From: Mycolicibacterium sp. CBMA 226
GTDB lineage: Bacteria > Actinomycetota > Actinomycetes > Mycobacteriales > Mycobacteriaceae
Direction: 5' to 3'
Length of the DNA: 64,000 nucleotides
Assembly: GCF_009729075.1 (NCBI RefSeq)
Contig: NZ_VTGY01000020.1
Span: forward strand, 124,001 to 188,000
The notes below the pieces were generated by a model that was given only the letters and a program-made list of their open reading frames with translations, ran no database searches and was not told the origin of the DNA. Shown here in pieces: positions 26,891 to 36,352 of the stretch. Every line of letters begins with the position of its first letter. The first letter of the stretch is position 1. Both the position numbers and the translations under genes were made by a program.

Positions 26891-27568
26891 ATGAGCGTGA
26901 ACAACGCAGCGCCCCGCCGGGGTCGGCCGCCGCGCATCGACCAAAGCGCCATTGCCGCAGCGGTTTTGGAACTCGGAACCGAGAATGCGACAATGCGACG
27001 GGTCGCCGAACATCTCGGCGTAAGCCTGCCCGGGCTCTACCACCACGTGAAGAACCAGGACGACCTGCTGCGGCTGGCCACGGTGAGCGCCCTGACCAAC
27101 TCACCGCCGCCGCGATACACCGGCGGCCACTGGGCGACATGGCTGCGCGACTATGCGACCTACATCCGGACGGTCCTGGCTGCTGAACCCGCGCTCGTGG
27201 AGAAGTTCGTCAGCGGCGCCGTCGCCCATGACGCCGAGATGGAGTACACCGCAGAGGCGGTCGAAGCGCTTGCCGCGCAAGGCTTGTCGCCCAGCGACGC
27301 CCTTGCCGTGTGGGCGTCCGTCAGCACCATGGCCGTAGGTAGCGTCACCGAGGCGCACCGTGAGTATCTGTACGCCGAGAGCGGCCGACCGTGGCTGGCC
27401 CGGATTCTCGCGCTCACCGGAAAGCGTCCGCCGTCGCAGTATCCGACGTTGCGTGCCATCGCGAAGGACGGCGACGACCCGTTCGGCGACGCGGCATTCC
27501 AGCATCGAATGACGTTGTTGCTGGGCGGTATCGCGGCCCACTACGGGTTGGCGCCTGAACCGGTCTGA
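26891..27568 (+). CDS. TetR-family regulator divergent from NADP oxidoreductase
   Basis: 225 residues. It has an RRGRPPRID basic N-terminus, then the helix-turn-helix (AIAAAVLELGTENATMRRVA; GVSLPGLYHHVKNQDDLLRL). The C-terminal domain is TetR-like. The ATG at 26891 follows CCAGGAGAGCCAG. The 103-base region to the divergent oxidoreductase is unusually AT-rich (around 26811-26840) and has an imperfect inverted repeat (CGAATTTTCAA with ATTAAAAGTCG, 8 of 11). It likely controls the oxidoreductase and possibly the sulfatase group. Confidence 0.86.
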   Translation: MSVNNAAPRRGRPPRIDQSAIAAAVLELGTENATMRRVAEHLGVSLPGLYHHVKNQDDLLRLATVSALTNSPPPRYTGGHWATWLRDYATYIRTVLAAEPALVEKFVSGAVAHDAEMEYTAEAVEALAAQGLSPSDALAVWASVSTMAVGSVTEAHREYLYAESGRPWLARILALTGKRPPSQYPTLRAIAKDGDDPFGDAAFQHRMTLLLGGIAAHYGLAPEPV

Positions 27569-27609
27569 ACGCGCCCGGCGTCAGGCTGCGCGCCGGCCTT
27601 TCGACGTTG

Positions 27610-27648
27610 ACATCTGCTTGGGCGCCTTCGTGGCACCCAAGCAGATGT
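27610..27648. terminator. Bidirectional terminator hairpin
   Basis: ACATCTGCTTGGG (27610-27622) and CCCAAGCAGATGT (27636-27648) form a perfect 13-base stem with a 13-base loop that can pair further inside (GCC with GGC). It lies between the convergent tetR and GAPDH genes, six bases from the GAPDH stop, and can terminate both. Confidence 0.75.
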
Positions 27649-27653
27649 GAGCG

Positions 27654-29153
27654 TCAGCTGCGTGGGTACGTCGGGTATTCGATGCCCGACAGGAACTGCA
27701 CCACGCGAACCACCTGGCACGAGTAGCCGAACTCGTTGTCATACCAGCAGTACAGGATGGCCTGGTCGCCGTCGACGATGGCGGCGTTGGCGTCGATGAT
27801 CGACGCCGCGCGCGAACCGATGAAGTCGCTCGACACCGCATCGGTGGCGGCGGTGTAATCGAGGTTGCGGCTCAACGGACCCGACAGCGACGTCTCGCGT
27901 AGGTGCGTGAGCACCTCGTCCTTCGTCGTCTCGTTCTCGAGCTGCAGGCTCAGGATGGCGATCGACACGTCGGGGGTGGGAACGCGGATCGAGTTACCCG
28001 TGATCTTGGCCTTGAGCTCCGGCAGCGCCTTGGCGACGGCGGAGGCCGCGCCGGTCTCGGTGATGGTCAGGTTCAACGGCGCAGAGCGGCCACGACGGTC
28101 GGCCTTGTGGTAGTTGTCCAGCAGGTTCTGGTCGTTGGTGAACGAGTGGACCGTTTCGACGTGGCCGCGGATGATGCCGAACTTCTCGTCCATCGCCTTG
28201 AGCGGCGGCACGATCGCGTTGGTGGTGCACGACGCACACGAGAAGATCTGCTGGCTGACGTCCTGTCCCAGGTGGTTGACACCGTGCACGATGTTCGGCA
28301 CGTCGCCCTTACCCGGTGCGGTCAGGACGACCTTCGAGATGCCGGGACGCAGGTGCTGCTCGAGGCCGGCGCGGTCGCGCCACTTGCCGGTGTTGTCGAT
28401 GAGGATCGCGTCGTCGATGCCGTACTGCGTGTAGTCGACTTCGGACGGGTCGTTGGCGTAGATGAACTTGATGACGTTGCCATTGGCGATGAGGAGGTTG
28501 TTCTCCTTGTCGACCTTGATGGTGCCGTTGAAGTGGCCGTGTACCGAGTCGCGGCGCAGCAGCGACGCGCGCTTCTTGAGATCGTCGGCGCCACCGCTGC
28601 GGACCACGACGGCCCGCAGGTTCAGGCCGTTGCCGCCGCCGGCCTTCTCGACCAGCAGTCGGGCCACGAGGCGACCGATCCGGCCGAAGCCGTAGAGGAC
28701 GACGTCACGCGGGCCCTGCGGCTCGGCCTTGTTGTCGCCGGTGACCTCGGAGAGCGCGTCCGCGACGAAGTCGGCGACCGAGAGGCCGCGCGCGTCCGCA
28801 CGGTAGGCGTGCACCAGCAGGCCGAGGTCGATCTTGGCGGGACCCAGATCGAGGTTCGCCAGCGCCTCCAGGAACGGGAAGGTCTCCACCACCGACAGCT
28901 CCTCGCCGGCGATCTGCCGGGCGAAGCGGTGGGTACGCAGGATGCTGATCACCGACTTGTTCACCAGCGACCGGCTGTGCAGCAAGACGGTGACGCCGCG
29001 CGTGCGGTGCAAGGTGCCGACGATCGGAATCATCGCCTCCGCCAGGGCTTCCTGGGTGTTCCAATTGGCAAGTTCTGGTGTATTCAACTCATCTGTCCTA
29101 CGGGTCGCTTGGCCGATCGCGCTGAGCAGCGCATTCATGTTAGCGATCGGCAT
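27654..29153 (-). CDS. Long-form glyceraldehyde-3-phosphate dehydrogenase
   Basis: About 499 residues. The C-terminal two thirds are a complete GAPDH: NAD-binding VVLYGFGRIGR, the substrate motif ASCTTNAI with catalytic cysteine C309, and the closing YDNEFGYS. A 150-residue helical extension precedes it, beginning MPIANMNALLSAIG. This makes it the long GAPDH class rather than the roughly 340-residue glycolytic enzyme. It converts glyceraldehyde-3-phosphate to 1,3-bisphosphoglycerate or the reverse; long forms in corynebacteria act in gluconeogenesis. Alternative starts are at 29189 and 29138. It is not in a pgk-tpi operon here, so it is probably a second GAPDH. Confidence 0.9.
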   Translation of the reverse strand: MPIANMNALLSAIGQATRRTDELNTPELANWNTQEALAEAMIPIVGTLHRTRGVTVLLHSRSLVNKSVISILRTHRFARQIAGEELSVVETFPFLEALANLDLGPAKIDLGLLVHAYRADARGLSVADFVADALSEVTGDNKAEPQGPRDVVLYGFGRIGRLVARLLVEKAGGGNGLNLRAVVVRSGGADDLKKRASLLRRDSVHGHFNGTIKVDKENNLLIANGNVIKFIYANDPSEVDYTQYGIDDAILIDNTGKWRDRAGLEQHLRPGISKVVLTAPGKGDVPNIVHGVNHLGQDVSQQIFSCASCTTNAIVPPLKAMDEKFGIIRGHVETVHSFTNDQNLLDNYHKADRRGRSAPLNLTITETGAASAVAKALPELKAKITGNSIRVPTPDVSIAILSLQLENETTKDEVLTHLRETSLSGPLSRNLDYTAATDAVSSDFIGSRAASIIDANAAIVDGDQAILYCWYDNEFGYSCQVVRVVQFLSGIEYPTYPRS

Positions 29154-29230
29154 TTCCGGCTCTGCAGGTTGCTCCCGGTGGCAGGGCACGTAGGGCTTGA
29201 CAGCCGGCCGAACAGGCGCTCACCCAGCGG

Positions 29231-30511
29231 TTACGGCTCCGTGGCCGGCTGGATTCGCCGCAACACCGGCACCAGGCCGGCCAGCGCGGCAACGTTCGCC
29301 ACGACGATCAGGGCGATCGTGTACCCGGGGGAAACGTCGTAGACAGCGCCGAGGAGCCCGCCCGCGATGAGCAGTGCGACACCCCGCAACAGCGCCAGCC
29401 AGCCGAAGGCAACGGCTCTGCTATTTGCCGGTACGAGCTCGGTGACGACCGATTTGACGGTGGAATCGAGCACCCCGTTGACGACGCCCCAGACCGCGAC
29501 GCCGATCCAGACCAGGGTTCGGTCGCCGGTGAAGGCGATGGCGGAGCACGCCGCGGCGAGCGGCACGACGAGGAGGACGACGGGTCCACGCTTGTCGTAG
29601 ACGCGACCCATCACCAGGCCTGCCGCACCGTCGACGGCCATGGCGACGGCGAACAGGATCGGCACCTGGGCGTCGGTGAGCAGGCCGGTGCGCTGGGCGT
29701 GGAACGCCAGCAGCGGGAACGACGCGACACCACACGACAAGAAGCCGATGGTGACGACGTACTGCCAGAACTGCGCAGGCAACCGCTTCGATTCCACAGC
29801 GGTGCCGGTCTTGGACCCCGTGGCTTCGCGAACGGCCGCTTCTTCGTAGCTCCGCGGGTCGGGCACCCGAAATCGAAGCCAGCCCAGCAGGATCAAGACC
29901 AGCACACCGGGAACGATCAGTACCCCGAATGCCATTCGGTAGTCGCCCGCGTGGGCGCTCAACACCGCCGCCAGCAGCAACGGACCGGCGATGGCGCCGG
30001 TCTGATCGAGGGCCTGGTGCACACCGAACGCGCTACCACGCCCGGTGCTCGTCGAAGCATGCGACAGGAGAGTGTCTTTCGCCGGCGAGCGGACTGCCTT
30101 GCCCAGTCGTTCGGTGCCATACAGCAGCAGCGCCGGCACGAGTGATCCGGTGACCCCGATCAGCGGCACACTCAACACCGTCAACGCATAGCCGGTGATG
30201 GTCCAGGCCCAGTAGTGCTGGGTTCGGGCGACGGCGTAGCCGGCAACGACGCGCAGCCCGTACCCGATGAATTCGCCTGCGCCGGCGACCAATCCGACGA
30301 TGGCGGCGGACGCGCCGAGGGTCGCCAAGTATGGGCCGATGATGCTGCGGGCGCCCTCGTACACCATGTCGGCGAGCAGACTCACGACGCCGAAGGCGAG
30401 GATGAAGTACCAGGGCTTGAGCTGTCGGCGGGTCACGCCCAGATTCTGCACGTAGAACCGGCGACGGTCGCGGCCAACCACCTCCTGCCCGCCGGATTTA
30501 GACGTTCGCAC
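29231..30511 (-). CDS. MFS transporter
   Basis: About 426 residues with roughly 12 membrane helices (for example YFILAFGVVSLLADMVYEGA, ALTVLSVPLIGVTGSLVPALL, GVLIVPGVLVLILLGWL). The MFS cytoplasmic loop YGTERLGKAVRSPAKDTLL is typical of a branch of uncharacterised efflux-like carriers. The annotated start is a GTG at 30511; homology begins near residue 27 (VTRRQLKPWYF), so the first 20-odd residues are doubtful. It is divergent from the APC permease gene (97 bases). Substrate unknown. Confidence 0.82.
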   Translation of the reverse strand: MRTSKSGGQEVVGRDRRRFYVQNLGVTRRQLKPWYFILAFGVVSLLADMVYEGARSIIGPYLATLGASAAIVGLVAGAGEFIGYGLRVVAGYAVARTQHYWAWTITGYALTVLSVPLIGVTGSLVPALLLYGTERLGKAVRSPAKDTLLSHASTSTGRGSAFGVHQALDQTGAIAGPLLLAAVLSAHAGDYRMAFGVLIVPGVLVLILLGWLRFRVPDPRSYEEAAVREATGSKTGTAVESKRLPAQFWQYVVTIGFLSCGVASFPLLAFHAQRTGLLTDAQVPILFAVAMAVDGAAGLVMGRVYDKRGPVVLLVVPLAAACSAIAFTGDRTLVWIGVAVWGVVNGVLDSTVKSVVTELVPANSRAVAFGWLALLRGVALLIAGGLLGAVYDVSPGYTIALIVVANVAALAGLVPVLRRIQPATEP

Positions 30512-30608
30512 AAAGTCACTGGCTGCGCATCTATGTTTTGGCGACTGTCCGGCAACGGTCGCGGCTCATCAGGCTTGGCCTACTTGCGCACGAACCGGAA
30601 GGACACTG

Positions 30609-32063
30609 GTGGGAATTCGAAGTCTGGACAGCACGGCTGACGACGCGGTGAGCCCTCCGAGCGAACGTGGCCACGATATTCTCAACCGCGGCTTCGGATT
30701 TCGAGCCGCGCTGTCGCTGGCTTTCGCCGACATCTCGCCGATCGTCGCCCTCTACGCGATCTTCGCGCTGGGCCTGTTCGCTGCGGGTCCCCGTTTCTTC
30801 TGGGCATTCCCGATCGTGCTCTGCGGGCAGCTGCTGGTCGCACTTGTCTTCGGCGAGCTGGCATCGCGATTTCCGTATGCAGGCAGCGTCTACCAGTGGG
30901 CCCGGCACGCGAAGGGCACGACGTGGGGGTGGACGGCCGCGTGGGCGTACATCTGGGGTCTGACGCTGACGTTGTCCACCATGGCCTATGCCGCCGCCGG
31001 GTTCATCCTCGAGGTCTTCGGCGTCGAGTCACCCAGTCGGTGGCTGCTGGCGGCGGTGTCGATCGGCGTCATCTGCTTCACCACGGCGGCCAACATGATC
31101 GGACGGCAGGTCCTGAAGGTCATGATCGTCGCCAGCATCATCTGTGAGATCGTCGGCTCTGTCGGGCTGGGCACCGTCCTGTTGCTCTTCCACCGCGTCA
31201 ACCCGTTCTCCACATTGTTCGACGGCCTGCCCGATGGTTCGGGAAGCACCATGAGCACAATGCTGATCGCCGTCGCGTTCGTGGGGTGGGCGTTCCTGGG
31301 CTTCGAATCCGCCGGCTCGATCGCTGAAGAGGTGGAGAACCCCGAGCGCAACGTGCCCAAGGCCATCATCTTTGCCCTGCTGCTGGTCGGTGTCATCGTC
31401 ATGTACTCCGCCGCTGCGGTCATCCTCGCGATCCCTGACCTCTCGGCCGTGCTGACCGCCCAGAGTGGTGACCCGGTGTCGGCGACGCTGACGGCGCAGC
31501 TCGGCTCGTCGATCGCGAAGCCGCTGCTGCTGATGTTCGTCATCGGCTTCATGTCCGCGTGCCTGGCCGTGCAGTCGGCGGTGTCCCGCGCCGTGTACGG
31601 GATGGCCCGCGACCGCGCCCTGCCCGGCGCCGAGTTCCTGTCGAAACTCGCCGGCCCTGAACGTATGCCGATCTGGGCCATCGGTCTGACGGCGGTCGTC
31701 GCCGCGTTCTTCCTGATGTTCGCCGGGTCTGATCTCTACAACGTGCTCGTCAACTTCTCGGTGATGGGGCCCTACATCGCCTTTGCCGTACCGGTTTTCG
31801 CGGCTGCCCTCACCCGCCTCGCGGGCCGCTGGGTGCCCGGCGTCTTCTCGCTGGGACGCTGGGGCGCGCCGGTGACGTACGCGGCCGCCGCGTGGCTGGC
31901 CTTCGAAGTGATCAACGTGCTGTGGCCGCGTACGCAGCCGGGCCAGCCGTGGTTCGTGAACTGGAGCATGGTCATCAGCCTGGTGAGCCTGGGGATCGTC
32001 GGCGTCGCGGTGTACGCACGGTGCCGCAACCGCATCACCGAACCCGTCGGCGAGCGACTGTGA
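30609..32063 (+). CDS. APC-family amino-acid/polyamine permease
   Basis: 484 residues with about 12 membrane segments. It starts at GTG 30609 after GAAGGA. Typical APC sequence is FRAALSLAFADISPIVALYAI in helix 1, GELASRFPYAGSVYQWARHA, and the helix 6 stretch FVGWAFLGFESAGSIAEEVE. Members exchange amino acids, amines or choline. It is followed after 128 bases by an agmatinase-family gene on the same strand, so arginine, agmatine or a guanidino compound is the reasonable substrate, though this is inferred from location. Confidence 0.85.
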   Translation: MGIRSLDSTADDAVSPPSERGHDILNRGFGFRAALSLAFADISPIVALYAIFALGLFAAGPRFFWAFPIVLCGQLLVALVFGELASRFPYAGSVYQWARHAKGTTWGWTAAWAYIWGLTLTLSTMAYAAAGFILEVFGVESPSRWLLAAVSIGVICFTTAANMIGRQVLKVMIVASIICEIVGSVGLGTVLLLFHRVNPFSTLFDGLPDGSGSTMSTMLIAVAFVGWAFLGFESAGSIAEEVENPERNVPKAIIFALLLVGVIVMYSAAAVILAIPDLSAVLTAQSGDPVSATLTAQLGSSIAKPLLLMFVIGFMSACLAVQSAVSRAVYGMARDRALPGAEFLSKLAGPERMPIWAIGLTAVVAAFFLMFAGSDLYNVLVNFSVMGPYIAFAVPVFAAALTRLAGRWVPGVFSLGRWGAPVTYAAAAWLAFEVINVLWPRTQPGQPWFVNWSMVISLVSLGIVGVAVYARCRNRITEPVGERL

Positions 32064-32191
32064 ACACCCCGGTTGTGCGAATGCTCAAACGAGCCCACGC
32101 CGCTTATGGCGAAAACTGCTTCCAACCTGCCCTCAGGGGAAGCGATGCTGGCAATCGAACACCCCGCGAGTCGAGAGGCTGAACACGACAG

Positions 32192-33193
32192 ATGAGTACG
32201 CGAAACGACATCATCGGTGCAGTGCCCGCCACCAAGGTGCCCCGGTACGCCGGCAAGGGCACATTCGCCCGCATCGCTGATATCCACGAGGTGTCCGACT
32301 ACGACATCGCCATCCTCGGGGTGCCCTTCGACGGCGGTACCTCGTACCGGCCGGGCGCTCGATTCGGCCCCATGGCGGTCCGGCAGGCCGCCCGCACCTT
32401 GCGCCCCGGCTACCACGTCGAGCTCGGCGTCGCACCCGTGCAGGAACTGCAGGTGGTCGACGCCGGCGACGTCGCCGTCACGCCGTACAACATCGACGAG
32501 GCCTGCCAGCAGATCCAGGACCATGCCGCCGAGATTCTCCGCGGTGGTGACCGGCGCATCGTGTCCATCGGTGGCGACCACACCATCGCGCTGCCGAATC
32601 TCCGTGCGCTGCATGCCAAACACGGTCCCGTCGCGCTGGTGCACTTCGATGCGCACCTGGACACCTGGGACACCTACTTCAACGCCCCGGTCACGCACGG
32701 CACCATCTTCCGGCGCGCGTTCGAAGAGGGTTTGCTGATCGAGGACCACTCGATCCACGTGGGCATCCGTGGTCCGATCTACGACCAGATCGACCTGGAC
32801 GACGACGCGCGCATGGGCTTCAAGATCATCCGTGCGGGTGACTTGGACGTGATCGGTATCGACGCGGCCATCGACGTCGTCCGGCGGCGCGTGGCGGACG
32901 TGCCGGTCTACCTGTCCATCGACATCGACGTACTCGACCCGGCCTTCGCCCCGGGCACCGGCACGCCGGAGTCGGGCGGACTCACATCGCGTGAGCTGTT
33001 GAGGATGCTGCGCAAGATGACCGGCCTGAACATCGTCGGCGCTGACGTCGTCGAGGTCGCTCCGGCCTACGATCATGCCGAAATCACCTGTGTCGCAGCG
33101 GCTACGCTGGTGTTCGACATCATCTCGCTGATGGCCGCCGGTGCGCGCACCGGCCTGCCGGTCAACGGTGAGGTTGCGAACGCGCTCGCCTGA
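32192..33193 (+). CDS. speB: Agmatinase/guanidino-acid ureohydrolase
   Basis: 333-residue binuclear manganese ureohydrolase that releases urea from agmatine or a guanidino acid. All metal-ligand motifs are intact: GGDHT (H130), HFDAHLDTW (D153, H155, D157) and SIDIDVLDP (D244, D246), followed by FAPGTGTPESGG. In this family agmatinase, guanidinobutyrase and guanidine hydrolase cannot be told apart reliably by eye, so the gene symbol marks the family only. The permease gene lies upstream and the glycine riboswitch follows 40 bases after the stop; nitrogen salvage links them loosely. Confidence 0.85.
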   Translation: MSTRNDIIGAVPATKVPRYAGKGTFARIADIHEVSDYDIAILGVPFDGGTSYRPGARFGPMAVRQAARTLRPGYHVELGVAPVQELQVVDAGDVAVTPYNIDEACQQIQDHAAEILRGGDRRIVSIGGDHTIALPNLRALHAKHGPVALVHFDAHLDTWDTYFNAPVTHGTIFRRAFEEGLLIEDHSIHVGIRGPIYDQIDLDDDARMGFKIIRAGDLDVIGIDAAIDVVRRRVADVPVYLSIDIDVLDPAFAPGTGTPESGGLTSRELLRMLRKMTGLNIVGADVVEVAPAYDHAEITCVAAATLVFDIISLMAAGARTGLPVNGEVANALA

Positions 33194-33198
33194 CAGGC

Positions 33199-33204
33199 TA
33201 CGAT
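33199..33204 (+). promoter_or_regulatory. Likely -10 element of the glycine operon
   Basis: TACGAT fits the mycobacterial -10 consensus and lies about 30 bases before the first aptamer. The predicted transcript start near 33211 would include the complete riboswitch. No strong -35 is visible; the region overlaps the end of the ureohydrolase gene. Confidence 0.5.
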
Positions 33205-33233
33205 TGCCGCAGACAACTCAATACGCCGATAAC

Positions 33234-33420
33234 GCGCTGTGGGAGAACCTCCGGAAACGGAGGCGCCGTAGGAGCAAGTCCTCCCCGGGAATCTCTCAGG
33301 CCCAAATACCGCAGCGTCGAGGCAACTCTGGAGAACAGCGCGGATCCGTCGATCCACGCTTACCGAAGGTGAACGGCGCGCAGGCGTCAAAACTCTCAGG
33401 TGTCAGGACAGAGCGGGGAG
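33234..33420 (+). promoter_or_regulatory. Tandem glycine riboswitch
   Basis: Two glycine aptamers stand in series. Aptamer 1 (about 33234-33314) shows GGGAGAACCTCC, the conserved GGCGCCGTAGGAGCAA and CTCTCAGGCCCAAATACC. Aptamer 2 (about 33322-33413) shows CTCTGGAGAA, CCGAAGGTGAAC and AACTCTCAGG, closed by CTCTG (33326-33330) pairing with CAGAG (33409-33413). Tandem aptamers bind glycine and usually switch on glycine cleavage genes when glycine is abundant. Downstream, GCGGGG (33413-33418) can pair with CCCCGC (33454-33459), next to the gcvP ribosome-binding site GGAG (33465-33468). This shares one base with the P1 stem and is a plausible expression platform. Confidence 0.92.
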
Positions 33421-33475
33421 GTGCTACCCAACGACGCGTCGAGCAGTTCGGCGCCCCGCGAACCGGAGTCACCTC

Positions 33476-36352
33476 ATGCCAGACCGCACTGCAATCAGCA
33501 AGGCCAACAGCGGCTTTCGCGATCGCCACATCGGCCCCGACAGTGCCGAACAGCGGCACATGCTCAACGTCCTCGGATACGCGTCGCTCGACGATCTGAT
33601 CGACGCGGCCGTTCCGGAACAAATCCGCTACACCGGTGGGCTACAACTGCCGGCGGCACGATCCGAGCAGCAGGTGCTCGGCGCGCTGCGCGCCCTGGCG
33701 GACCGCAACCAGACGCGAATCCAGATGATCGGCCTGGGCTACTACGACACCATCACCCCGCCGGTGCTCCGTCGCAACATGCTGGAATCGCCGGCCTGGT
33801 ACACCGCCTACACGCCGTATCAGCCCGAGATCTCGCAAGGCCGCTTGGAAGCGCTGCTGACGTTCCAGACGCTCATCGAAGACCTCACCGCGTTGCCGGT
33901 CGCCGGCGCGTCGCTGCTCGATGAGGCGACCGCAGTGACGGAAGCCATGCTGCTGATGCGCCGGGCCAACAAGACCGCTAATTCCAATCGCGTTGTGCTC
34001 GATGCGGATTGCCTGCCCCAGACCATCGCGGTCGTGCGCGGGCGCGCCGACGCGGTGGGCATCGAGGTGGTGCTCGCCGACTTGACCGCAGGGCTGCCCG
34101 ACGGTGATGCCTTCGGCGTCGTCTTCCAATCCCCGGGCGCCAGTGGTGCCGTCCGCAACCTCGCCCCGCTGATCGCGGCGGCTCATGATCGCGGCATGTT
34201 GGCCACGGTCGCCGCGGACCTCCTGTCGTTGGCGCTGCTCGCCGCTCCCGGTGAACAGGGCGCCGACATCGCTGTCGGCTCGGCCCAACGATTCGGGGTC
34301 CCGCTGTTCTTCGGGGGTCCGCACGCCGGCTACATGTCGGTGCGGGCCGGCCTCGAACGCATGCTGCCGGGACGCCTCGTGGGCGTGTCCGTCGACGTCG
34401 ACGGGAAGCCCGCCTACCGACTGGCACTGCAGACCCGCGAACAGCACATCCGCCGCGACAAGGCGACCAGCAACATCTGTACCGCACAGGCACTGCTGGC
34501 CAACGTCGCGGCGATGTACGCCGTCTACCACGGTCCGGAAGGGTTGCGTGCCATCGCATCTCAGGTGCACGGCCATGCGGTGTCACTCGCCCACAGCCTG
34601 CGTGCCGCCGGCCGCGCGATCGTCCACGATCATTTCTTCGACACTGTGCTGGTGCGAGTGCCCGGCGAAGCGGCGCAGACCGTGGCGGCCGCCGACAGCG
34701 CCGGGATCAACCTGCGCCTCGTCGATGCCGATCAGGTCGCCATCGCCTGCGACGAATGCACGACCGACGACGTCATCCGGCAGGTGCTCGGTGTCTTCGG
34801 CGCCGAAGCCATGGCGCCGGAAGGCGCCGTCGCCCTGCCGTCGGTGCTCCTCCGCACGTCGGAGTACCTGCAGCACCCCGTGTTTCACGCGCACCGGTCA
34901 GAGACGGCGATGCTGCGCTTCCTGCGCGAACTGTCCGACAAGGACCTCGCACTGGACCGCACGATGATTCCGCTCGGCTCGTGCACCATGAAGCTCAACG
35001 CCACCGCTGAGATGGAACCGATCAGCTGGCCCGGGTTCGCCGGCATCCATCCCTATGCCCCGTCCGAGCAGACCGCCGGGTACCTCGAGCTGATCGGCAA
35101 CCTGGAGGACTGGCTGTCCGCGATCACCGGCTACGACCGGGTTTCGTTGCAGCCCAATGCCGGATCGCAGGGTGAGCTCGCCGGCCTGCTCGCCATCAAC
35201 GCCTACCACCGGTCCCGCGGCGACGTGGACCGCGACATCTGTCTGATCCCGCAGTCGGCGCACGGCACCAACGCCGCGTCGGCGGTGCTGGCCGGGATGC
35301 GTGTCGTGGTGGTCAAGACGGCACTCAACGGCAACATCGACCACGACGACCTGGAGGCCAAGCTCGCCGACCATGACGGGCGGGTCGCCGCGATCATGCT
35401 GACCTACCCCTCCACCCACGGCGTGTACGAGGCCGACGTGCGCACGGTGTGCAACCTCGTCCACGACGCCGGCGGTCAGGTCTACGTCGACGGAGCCAAC
35501 CTGAATGCCCTTGTCGGACTGGCCAAACCGGGGGAGTTCGGCGGAGACGTCTCGCATCTGAACCTGCACAAGACGTTCTGCATCCCGCACGGTGGCGGTG
35601 GGCCCGGAGTCGGGCCGGTCGCGGTCCGGGCGCATCTGGCGCCGTTCCTGCCGGGCGATCCGCTCGCCGTCGACGGTCCGGGGCCGGTGTCGGCAGCCAA
35701 CTACGGGTCGGCCGGCATCCTCCCGATCACCTGGGCCTACCTCGCGTTGATGGGTCCGGACGGGCTGACCGCGGCCACCAAGGCCGCGGTGCTCGCGGCC
35801 AACTACCTCGCCGCATCGCTCGGTGACCGCTACCCGGTGCTCTACGCCGGCGAAACCGGACTGGTCGCCCACGAGTGCATCCTGGATCTGCGGGACATCA
35901 CCAAGCGCACTGGCGTGACGGCCGAGGACGTCGCAAAACGGTTGATCGACTACGGTTTCCATGCCCCGACGCTGTCCTTCCCGGTCAACGGCACCCTCAT
36001 GGTCGAACCCACCGAGTCGGAGGACCTGACCGAACTGGATCGGTTCATCGCGGCCATGATCGGTATCCATGACGAGATCAGTCGGGTCGAATCGGGTGAG
36101 TGGCCGCTGGAGAACAGCCCGCTGCGCCAGGCGCCGCACACCGCCGAACAGGTCACGGACGCCGAGTGGACGCTGCCGTACAGCCGGCAGTACGCGGCGT
36201 ATCCCGTTGCGACACTGCGCCGCAACAAGTACTGGCCCCCGGTCCGTCGCATCGACGGCGCACACGGCGACCGCAACCTCGTCTGTTCCTGCCCCGCGCC
36301 CGAAGCGTTCCAGATCGAATCCGCCGACATCCTCGAGGAGGCTTTTGCATGA
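33476..36352 (+). CDS. gcvP: Glycine dehydrogenase (decarboxylating), P protein
   Basis: 958-residue PLP enzyme that decarboxylates glycine and passes the aminomethyl group to lipoyl GcvH. It is the single-chain form combining both halves. The PLP lysine is K699 in HLNLHKTFC, followed by the glycine-rich IPHGGGGPGVGPV. The N-terminal half has FRDRHIGPD, LGYYDTITPPVLRRN and NICTAQALLANVAAMYAVYHG. The full length is present. The ATG at 33476 has GGAG seven bases upstream and follows the riboswitch. Its stop overlaps the gcvT start (ATGA). Confidence 0.97.
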   Translation: MPDRTAISKANSGFRDRHIGPDSAEQRHMLNVLGYASLDDLIDAAVPEQIRYTGGLQLPAARSEQQVLGALRALADRNQTRIQMIGLGYYDTITPPVLRRNMLESPAWYTAYTPYQPEISQGRLEALLTFQTLIEDLTALPVAGASLLDEATAVTEAMLLMRRANKTANSNRVVLDADCLPQTIAVVRGRADAVGIEVVLADLTAGLPDGDAFGVVFQSPGASGAVRNLAPLIAAAHDRGMLATVAADLLSLALLAAPGEQGADIAVGSAQRFGVPLFFGGPHAGYMSVRAGLERMLPGRLVGVSVDVDGKPAYRLALQTREQHIRRDKATSNICTAQALLANVAAMYAVYHGPEGLRAIASQVHGHAVSLAHSLRAAGRAIVHDHFFDTVLVRVPGEAAQTVAAADSAGINLRLVDADQVAIACDECTTDDVIRQVLGVFGAEAMAPEGAVALPSVLLRTSEYLQHPVFHAHRSETAMLRFLRELSDKDLALDRTMIPLGSCTMKLNATAEMEPISWPGFAGIHPYAPSEQTAGYLELIGNLEDWLSAITGYDRVSLQPNAGSQGELAGLLAINAYHRSRGDVDRDICLIPQSAHGTNAASAVLAGMRVVVVKTALNGNIDHDDLEAKLADHDGRVAAIMLTYPSTHGVYEADVRTVCNLVHDAGGQVYVDGANLNALVGLAKPGEFGGDVSHLNLHKTFCIPHGGGGPGVGPVAVRAHLAPFLPGDPLAVDGPGPVSAANYGSAGILPITWAYLALMGPDGLTAATKAAVLAANYLAASLGDRYPVLYAGETGLVAHECILDLRDITKRTGVTAEDVAKRLIDYGFHAPTLSFPVNGTLMVEPTESEDLTELDRFIAAMIGIHDEISRVESGEWPLENSPLRQAPHTAEQVTDAEWTLPYSRQYAAYPVATLRRNKYWPPVRRIDGAHGDRNLVCSCPAPEAFQIESADILEEAFA

